Position numbers and translations under genes: made by a program. Below the pieces are notes generated by a model. That model made no database searches, had not been told where the DNA came from, and saw only the letters and a program-made list of their open reading frames with translations. 64,000 bases of DNA from Culex pipiens pallens (Eukaryota; Arthropoda; Insecta; Diptera; Culicidae): the NCBI RefSeq assembly GCF_016801865.2, contig NC_068939.1, positions 4,850,382-4,914,381 on the forward strand. The letters run 5' to 3'. Positions 57,316 through 64,000 of this stretch are shown here, piece after piece. Each line of letters opens with the position of its first letter. Positions within the stretch are counted from its first letter, which is position 1.

Positions 57316-58560
57316 AGCTATACTTTTAACAAATTCAAAAATAAAGTTTTTAAAAAATGGATTGATATTCGGTCAGAAACAACATTCTCAAGTTACAGAT
57401 TTTTGAATATTTTATGGCTTTTTTGAACATTTTGTATGACGATCTGTTATTATTTGTTTGTGGCCAAGACAACTTTTCCGCAAATTTCTCAACTCTTCAA
57501 AAATATTTGCTGGTGGTGTTTATCTCAAGATTTTTTTTTTCTTTAACGCAAAATAACAAAACTTGGAAAATAACTATAACTTGAGAATGGAACATCGTAT
57601 CAAAAAAAAGGAAGAATTTTTCGATTGCAAATTCGAACCACGTGGACACTTTAGGAGTGAGTAGGGTTTTTTTTCTGCGATTGTCCATGCTCCATACAAA
57701 AGAGTTTTTTTTTGTATGGGTGTTGAGAATTCAAAAAAAAAGTGTCCATATGGTTTATGGGTGGTCCCTAATCATAACCTACAACATTGCCGAAGACACC
57801 AAATTGATCTAAATATTTCTTCTCAAGATACAGAATTTCATGCATTTACATACCCATTTTGTATGACCAAAATAATATGGAGACTTGTATGGAAAACATA
57901 ATTATGAAAAATTGCTTCTTTGGACAAAGGAATAGAATGTAATGTCCCGCCTGGAGCCCGGTGATTTTTTTCGCTTCGTGGATCAGTTGGATACCAACAG
58001 TCGTCGTTTCTTTCGAATGCCGTCCCTAAAGTGTAAGGACAAAGTTTCATCCAAATAAAAATAAATCGCAAACTATTCAAGTTTTAAAGATTTTTGATTT
58101 TTACTTTCAAGCCTTGATTCAAAAGTATTTTTTCGACCTCTAATTTTTTTTCAACATATTTTACATTCAGTGATAAAATGTAAAATTGAAAATAATCTTA
58201 ACTTTTTTTATTTTCCTTGCAAATATTTTGAACTCTAGTGAAATCTGTTTTTTCAGGATAATGATGGGAAAATTATTTTGAAGATTATACGAAAAGTATA
58301 TCCTGAAAGAGTCATATTTTTTATAAATTTATAAAATGTTCGATCCACAAATATATATTTTTTTTTATTGCAAAGCACATTCTTTTCAAATAAATGAAAG
58401 TAGGAAAACATGCGCGAAAATTACAAGCAATTTTTTGTTAAACTTCAAAAATACGGCTAAATTGTTTAAGTAAATTCATGATAACTATTCATTTCCTCCC
58501 TGCTAGGTAGTCCAAACTTTTCAAATTCAGATTTGTTCCTTATAGTCAACCCCAAACCAT
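57316..58560. other. AT-rich DNA with repeat fragments
   Basis: At 57740-57765 a GTCCATATGGTTTATGGGTGG word echoes the edge of the CACGTGG foldbacks. At 57775-57840 a TACAACATTGCCGAAGACACC segment is a diverged plus-strand piece of the large dispersed family. No genes. Confidence 0.45.
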
Positions 58561-59880
58561 ATGCTCTAGCTTAAAATAATATTTATTCGACTGCCTTTCG
58601 AAAACTAACCTCATCCGATTTCCCCGTGGAGCATCTTTTTCCCCTACTTTTCCTTTGTTTTCCACCGCAACGGAAAAAAATATTCAAGTGGCCGAATGTC
58701 ATTCCATTGGTTCGGTCAGTTTGTGCGGTGTCTGAGCTTGGTGAGAGAAAAACTATCTTATGAATTTTTCGTCACACACCATTCATTGAAAGACACAGAG
58801 AGAGTGGGGCCAGATTTACGCCTTGTTTACAGCCGAGCCGAGGTTTATGGTACAAACTTTACTGCCTCCGCGATGATTGAAACAAGTTCGGAAAATGTGG
58901 GAAATTTATGCTCGACCAAGGAGGCGGTGCGGTGCGTCGTCTCACCTTGTGGCAATGATGTTTGTCTTGTCCAAGTAGACAGATCCCACCACCGCGGTAA
59001 ACAATGCAGCAGGTTTGAATGTTTCTTTGGAATTTTATGAACTGCCGAGCTGAACCGGACAGATGTTTCTCGGAATTAATGTTGAAATATTTTCTGCAAA
59101 TTGGTCGAAAATCGCCAAGATTGTCAAGTTGCTAACTAAAATTTAGATTAATTTTGACTGATTTATCACCCCCAACTCCATTCAAAACAGTCAATTCCCA
59201 TCGTGAAACAACGTAATCAAAAAGTAATTTTTAGAAGCTGAAAAAACCGTTCAACTCAACTGACAGCTCAATATAGAGAAACGAAAATAATCCCACCAAC
59301 ATTCCACGCTTAATTTTCGTAAACATTTCTAAGCCAAGAAGTGTCGTCCAACCGAAGCAATATCTTTCTATTCCGACTTTAACACCTTCCTAATAACACC
59401 CGCACCTTAAGAAACATTGGGAGGGTGGTCATCGGGGTGAAGTGGATTGCATTCCAACCTCACGCCTTCTTCACCCCCGAAATTTTCCAATTTTAGGAGG
59501 TGCCAAAATCCACTTAATATCGAGCAATTTTACTCTCTCGCGACTCTTGGCTGTGCATATTATGAGAAGGATGCAAAGAGTTAAGGGGAAGAAGCATCTT
59601 TTTTGGCAGCATCTTTCATCACTCCGTCGACGTCAATAAGAAGACGCCATGAATGTGTCGTGTGGGAGAAGCCGACGTGCACACCTCACGCTGATGTTGA
59701 TGCTGCCACGGGAAAGATCACGATGACGTCTGATGGGTTGTGGGTGCTGCCACTGTTTTTTTGGGGGTAAGGGGACAATTGGGGTGAAACCAGATTTTGA
59801 AACCTTAATAAGAAATAATTTGTATATCAATAGAGTGCAGACTTTAAACAAAAGTTTATCCAACTTAATCCCTTAATAGT
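58561..59880. other. Non-repetitive block, no gene recognised
   Basis: Balanced composition between 58600 and 59760. The longest frame (58696-59040, +, 114 codons, ATG start) shows no domain, signal peptide or splice context. It may be single-copy intron DNA with regulatory content. Confidence 0.3.
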
Positions 59881-60139
59881 TGCATTCAATTCGGAAAATT
59901 TAATCTAATTTTTAATAAGGAATTATTAGGAATAAATATATTATTGGAAAAATAAAACTAAAGAAGTTTATAAACAGCACAAATGGTTTAGAGGAAAATA
60001 TATACAAGAGAAGTGAACACAGGATGAAAATTAAGTATTACCAGATTAAAAAAATTATGTGCTTTGATGCAAAATCTGAAATAATGAAAAATACGCACTT
60101 TAACCTTGTGTCTTGTGATTAGAGTTCGCCCCATTTTTC

Positions 60140-60262
60140 TTATCAATATTAATAACTGCAGCGGCCAGCCCTACTGTGTTTATCGCAGAGAGGATTCGGA
60201 ACGATTCACATTTTACAGAATCTATAGGGGAGGAAGCATGCGTGGACATACCGTACATAACG
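60140..60262 (-). repeat. GTCCACGCATC repeat, copy 3 (inverted)
   Basis: GGAAGCATGCGTGGACATACCGTAC at its right edge is the inverse of the left edge of copies 1 and 2. The left edge has GCGGCCAGCCCTACTG, the inverse of CAGTAGGGCTGGCCGC in copy 1. The match covers about 120 bp. Confidence 0.6.
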
Positions 60263-61640
60263 CAAGCAATCATGAAATTTACTAACAATATAGTGAACAA
60301 ATAAGTTTATCCCTTAGAAATGGCACGCTTTATTTTTGATGAATATTTTTTCACGCACACCTGCCAAATACAGGAAATTTTTAACATGATTTTACATACC
60401 TTTCAAAAGTTTTTTTTTTTTTTTGCAAGAGCACAAAACTACGTAATTTCGAAATAAAATACTCAAAATTTGAACTCCTACAATAAGAGTCTATCAAGCT
60501 ATCGTTATTTTTTTTTTAAACCAGATAAATATTTTTTTGAAAAAACTCAAATTATTCACAAAACTACGTTTTCCAAAAAAGACTGACATTTTTTGATTAA
60601 TATAATATAGATATCAAATAAGCAGAATTTTTTCAAACCTTTGAAATTAATTTTTTTTAAATACTTAAAAAAAACAAAACGTATTTAAAAAACTGAATTT
60701 TGATTCTTTAAAAATCTAACTTTGCAAAAAACTTCATTTTTATCACTTTTACGTGAAATTTATGAGTATTTTCCAATAAAATAAACTCAAATTTGAATTT
60801 GATTTGATTTTTAACTTTGGTTCTGTAAAAATCTAACTTTGCAAAAATCTTAATTTTTAGCACTTTTACGTGAAAATTTTGAATATTTTCTTGAAAAATG
60901 TGTAATTTTATTAATAATTACAATCTTGAGTTGCGTACTGCGAATTTCAATCCTGAGTTTTTTTTTTTTTTTGAAAATACGTAGTTTTGTGAAAATTTCG
61001 AGTATTTAAAAAAATATTACATTTAAAAGGTATAAAAAATCCTGATCATTCGATATCCATATTGTAAAAATCTTAAAATTTCAGTTCAGTTTTTTTTGTA
61101 AAACGTAGTTTTGTGAATAATTTGAAAATTTTCAAAAAAAAAGTATTTAAGTTTGAAATGTAGTTAAAGTTTGCGATCACTTGATGCCCATATTTCAATA
61201 AAAAAAAGGAGTATTTTTTCGAGAAACATTGCATTTAATCATTTATGTCAAAATTTTCATCAAAATTTAGTTGCAGTGGATAGCTGACATCATCCCGATT
61301 CCAAAATTATATAAACTTTAATTTAAAAACATTGATTGCTGATTTTTTTTTCTGTTTGGATTTAAACTTATCAAACAATGGATTTTGTCATTTGTTTCAA
61401 TTTAGAAGAAATTTTGCATTTTTGTGAAAAAGTAGTTGCAAATATGTTTTAAAGGTTATTTCTAAATAAACCGTTTATATGTTTTAAGGTTTATAACTTA
61501 AATTATATTTAATAGTTTTTTTATCTCATTTAATGTAAAAAGTATTTTGATCACGTCTGGGCCAATTTTGATCACGTTTGGGCCAATATTTTTGGAAAAC
61601 ATTTATAAAATTATGGTTTATTTTTATGAAGCCCATTTAA
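60263..61640. other. AT-rich low-complexity DNA
   Basis: Long T and A runs and repeated AAAACTACGTTTT, ACTTTTACGTGAAA and CTAACTTTGCAAAAA words (about 60540-61130) suggest a decayed repeat. No gene-like frame. Confidence 0.4.
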
Positions 61641-61849
61641 CCCCCGCTCCCCCTCCACCCATTACCGGCTGCAATCCTTTCGATCTTTCGACTTGTCGTC
61701 AGTACCCGACTACAGATGATGATCGGTTCGGTAGCGATCTGTCGAACGAAAATAAAAACGATTATCTCAAACCACACGCACGAAACGAGCCAGATAAATT
61801 GAGTTTGTGATTTTAAAAAATCCACTCCCGATTGGCCACACCCGTTGAC

Positions 61850-62600
61850 AGATTTATCGATTCGTATTGAAACGTCGTCAATTTCGTGATTTCCGAAAAA
61901 AACGAAATCGTGCTCGTTTTTTTTTTCTTCGTGCGATCGTGCGTGATCGTCACTTTCATTCTCTTTCGCTGGTCCCATTCACATGCGATGCTCGTCGTCG
62001 AAAGCGAAAGCAAACCCATTCGGATGTTTTGTCTTGGCCGCGTGAGGACCTCCGATCGTGGTCGGTTCGGTTCGGGTCGGTCAGTTGAATTGTTTCGGTC
62101 GGCGAGATCGAATCCGCGCCGGTTTTTGCCTCCTCGCGGAAATTCCAAAATGTGAATTCCAGTGCATTTATTCAAGCGTTTTTATTGGGGTGTGTGTGGT
62201 TTGAGCAGCGTTGGTGGAATTTATCACCATTTATTTAAAAAATAAGGAAGAGATAACAAGTGATTCAAGAGGGGAAAAGAAAGTGGAAAACTGTGAAAAA
62301 ACGTTACGAAAATCTGAGTGCGCAACGGATTTATGGCTTGTCTGTGATTGTGTATGTAGAGTGGTTGTGACAAAAAGAAAAGAAAAAAACGATTCTAACG
62401 ACAATGATTGAGTGGTGTCACATTTTTCGGGGAGCCACGTTTTTCAAAGAGTGCAGATTCACCGCACCGCCATCCAGAATGAAAACAAAATAATAAATTG
62501 CACATCTGTTGCACTTGTTGGATGTTATCAATTGCGGGAAGAAAAATCATCATAAAGAAGAAAAAAAGACGAACTTCAAAGTGGGAAGAAATTTATGATG
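61850..62600 (+). promoter_or_regulatory. Candidate promoter and long 5'UTR
   Basis: A GC-rich island (61870-62150) contains an initiator TCAGTT at 62081-62086. A near-match to a downstream promoter element (GAATC at +28 to +32) follows. The next 450 bases look like a dipteran 5'UTR (AAGTGATTCAAGAGG, GTGGAAAACTGTG, GAAAAAACG). No coding start with a donor is evident before 62600. It may be a further alternative PKN promoter or the start of the next gene. Confidence 0.45.
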
Positions 62601-63120
62601 TTGGGAAATGCCACTCGGTTTAATCAGCCAATGTGGTTGGACATTTGTGCTCGTGGCCGCCGTCGTCGTCGTCGTTTGTAGAATTTAAAGACATCTGGTT
62701 GGCAGACGTGACATTGTAGAGATGAGAGAGTGGAGTTTCGATGAGCATTTGTGTCTGATTTTGAAAAATAATGGAATTTTGATCTAATGTGAACTATTTT
62801 GTTAAATTTCTTGTAAACGAGATTTAAACATATTCTTCGAAAATTTAGCGATTTCGGATAAATAGGGGAACAGCATCTAATTCCAGCGGGCCTCTTATGT
62901 TGGCAGGTCAGAACTTTGACATTCAATTAAAGCTAATTCAGCAAATAGGATAGAGTTAGGAGCGAGTGCTTAACCTGCCAAACATACGAGAATTTCCCCT
63001 TATTTAGTTTATTTTGAACATTTCATTCACTATTGAAATTTTACACATTTTATTCAGAATTAAATGGTTTTTCACGTACCAATGCTTGAGAGATTGAAAG
63101 AGAAATTGAAGAATGAGACC
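62601..63120. other. Sequence following the leader, no gene
   Basis: Contains (CGTCGT)n-like words at 62656-62672 and otherwise ordinary non-coding DNA. Confidence 0.3.
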
Positions 63121-63139
63121 ATTCCTAATAATTTAAAGT

Positions 63140-63325
63140 AAAATCGCATGTAAAAGCATGCACTGCACCTTTTTGGAAAAACAATTGAATGTTCAATAAA
63201 AGACGTACAATGATTATAGAAAATATGAGCTTGACATTTCGGTCAAGTAGTTTTACTGACTGAAATTATTGCATGTTACATAAATATTATGAAATAATAC
63301 CAAATTCATTTTACACCCAGGACGC
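63140..63325 (+). mobile_element. Short member of the ACACAGC MITE family
   Basis: AAAATCGCATGTAAAAGCATG, GAGCTTGACATTTCGGTCAAG and TTTTACACCCAGGACGCTG follow one another as in the element at 46057-46935 but without the tRNA-like and retroposon inserts. It gives the empty-site comparison for the nested insertion at 46296-46780. Confidence 0.6.
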
Positions 63326-64000
63326 TGAATTATGTTTTTTTTTTTTTTTTTGCTGTTTGGTAGATATTATTTCTATTGTATTTTGTCAAAATGTCAAACA
63401 TTAAAGTACTGTGTATTTTCATAAAACTAACCTTCAATATGACTAAAAACTTATGTTTTGTCGATTTGAAGAAAATTCCGATTGCAGGCCAAGGATTGAT
63501 ACCTAAGAGCATGCAATGGCACTAACCTTGTTGCGTGCTCTTCGGTTGACGTCCACGTAAGGAACATCCTGGAAGGAGCGTAACTAACTACATCCGTAGT
63601 TCTGTTAGATCATCCGAATTATCTTGATCAGAACAGTATAGCTCTGGTTCCTTGCGAGTGTCCTATTTTCTTACCTCCACGTTGGCTTGGTTTTCATGAT
63701 GACCTAGCTTGTGGCCTGTGGAAACGGATCGTAAACCTTTGACCACCGCGGTTCAGAGTCGAGACGGCTAAAAGAAAGGGGCGCAACAATGTGGGAAAGG
63801 GAAGTAATTTGTGATTGTAGACGGTATTGTTTCGATTCGCAGTATGTTGAGTCAACTGCTGTGGATGTACCTGAGCATCGCACAACGGGGTTTCTCTTCT
63901 TTTCATTCTCAGCTATCACCTATCTCCTATTTTTATTTTGCTCTACTGATTCTCACTTCTTCATTCATTCTTCTATATTAATCATTTGATTTTGATTTTA
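63326..64000. other. Right window edge, no gene recognised
   Basis: A T run at about 63335-63351 is followed by balanced sequence. The overlapping frames on both strands at 63694-63989 have no domain signature. No exon is called. Confidence 0.3.

Noticed and set aside
58696..59040. 114-codon plus-strand frame with ATG
   Set aside because: No family resemblance and no splice or UTR evidence; not enough to call a gene.

Overview
This is eukaryotic, insect DNA, most likely from a culicine mosquito (Culex-like; the genus is inferred from repeat content and intron size, not proven). Introns are very long and AT-rich. They are packed with short inverted-repeat (MITE) elements, tRNA-derived SINE-like elements, micro- and minisatellites, and a Jockey-type non-LTR element. 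The coding exons are GC-rich and insect-like.

Two gene systems are well supported. The first, on the + strand, is the 5' part of a protein kinase N (PKN, HR1-repeat Rho/Rac effector kinase) gene. It has a candidate first coding exon at 20487-20597, the HR1a exon at 27485-27806, and an exon carrying HR1b and the start of HR1c at 41934-42400. The splice phases of these three exons fit exactly. The C2-like region and the kinase domain are not in the window, so the intron after 42400 either runs past 64000 or holds only alternative first exons. Another candidate alternative first exon lies at 55405-55494, and several 5'UTR/promoter-like islands lie at 1-740, 4600-4830, 7480-7930, 20240-20486 and 61900-62560. 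Together they suggest a gene with many promoters.

The second system, on the - strand inside the presumed PKN intron, is a tandem pair of complete UDP-glycosyltransferase genes at 42485-44109 (2 coding exons, 522 aa) and 47130-48810 (3 coding exons, 521 aa). Both have a signal peptide, a UGT signature, a C-terminal membrane anchor and a dilysine-type tail. The first UGT ends 84 bp from the PKN splice donor. A possible 5' exon of another - strand transcript lies at 51428-52480.

The rest is repeat landscape. From left to right: a TA-flanked MITE (3380-4294) and its second copy (34951-35886); a pogo-like MITE (5113-5492); a composite element with a 164-bp minisatellite (14954-18034); guanine-rich foldbacks (12937-13062, 19783-19904); 8-9 bp satellites (25450-27190); a TSD-bounded, gag-only Jockey-like retroelement (28634-30411); (GT)n at 31561-31718; a 1.6-kb TIR element with two tRNA-like modules (33098-34742); a dimeric tRNA-like SINE (37445-37860); a hAT MITE with a perfect 8-bp TSD (40487-41122); a MITE carrying a tRNA-Leu-like segment and a nested retroposon (46057-46935); and a TTAA foldback (56640-57315). 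No bacterial-type features, CRISPR arrays or complete autonomous transposons were seen.
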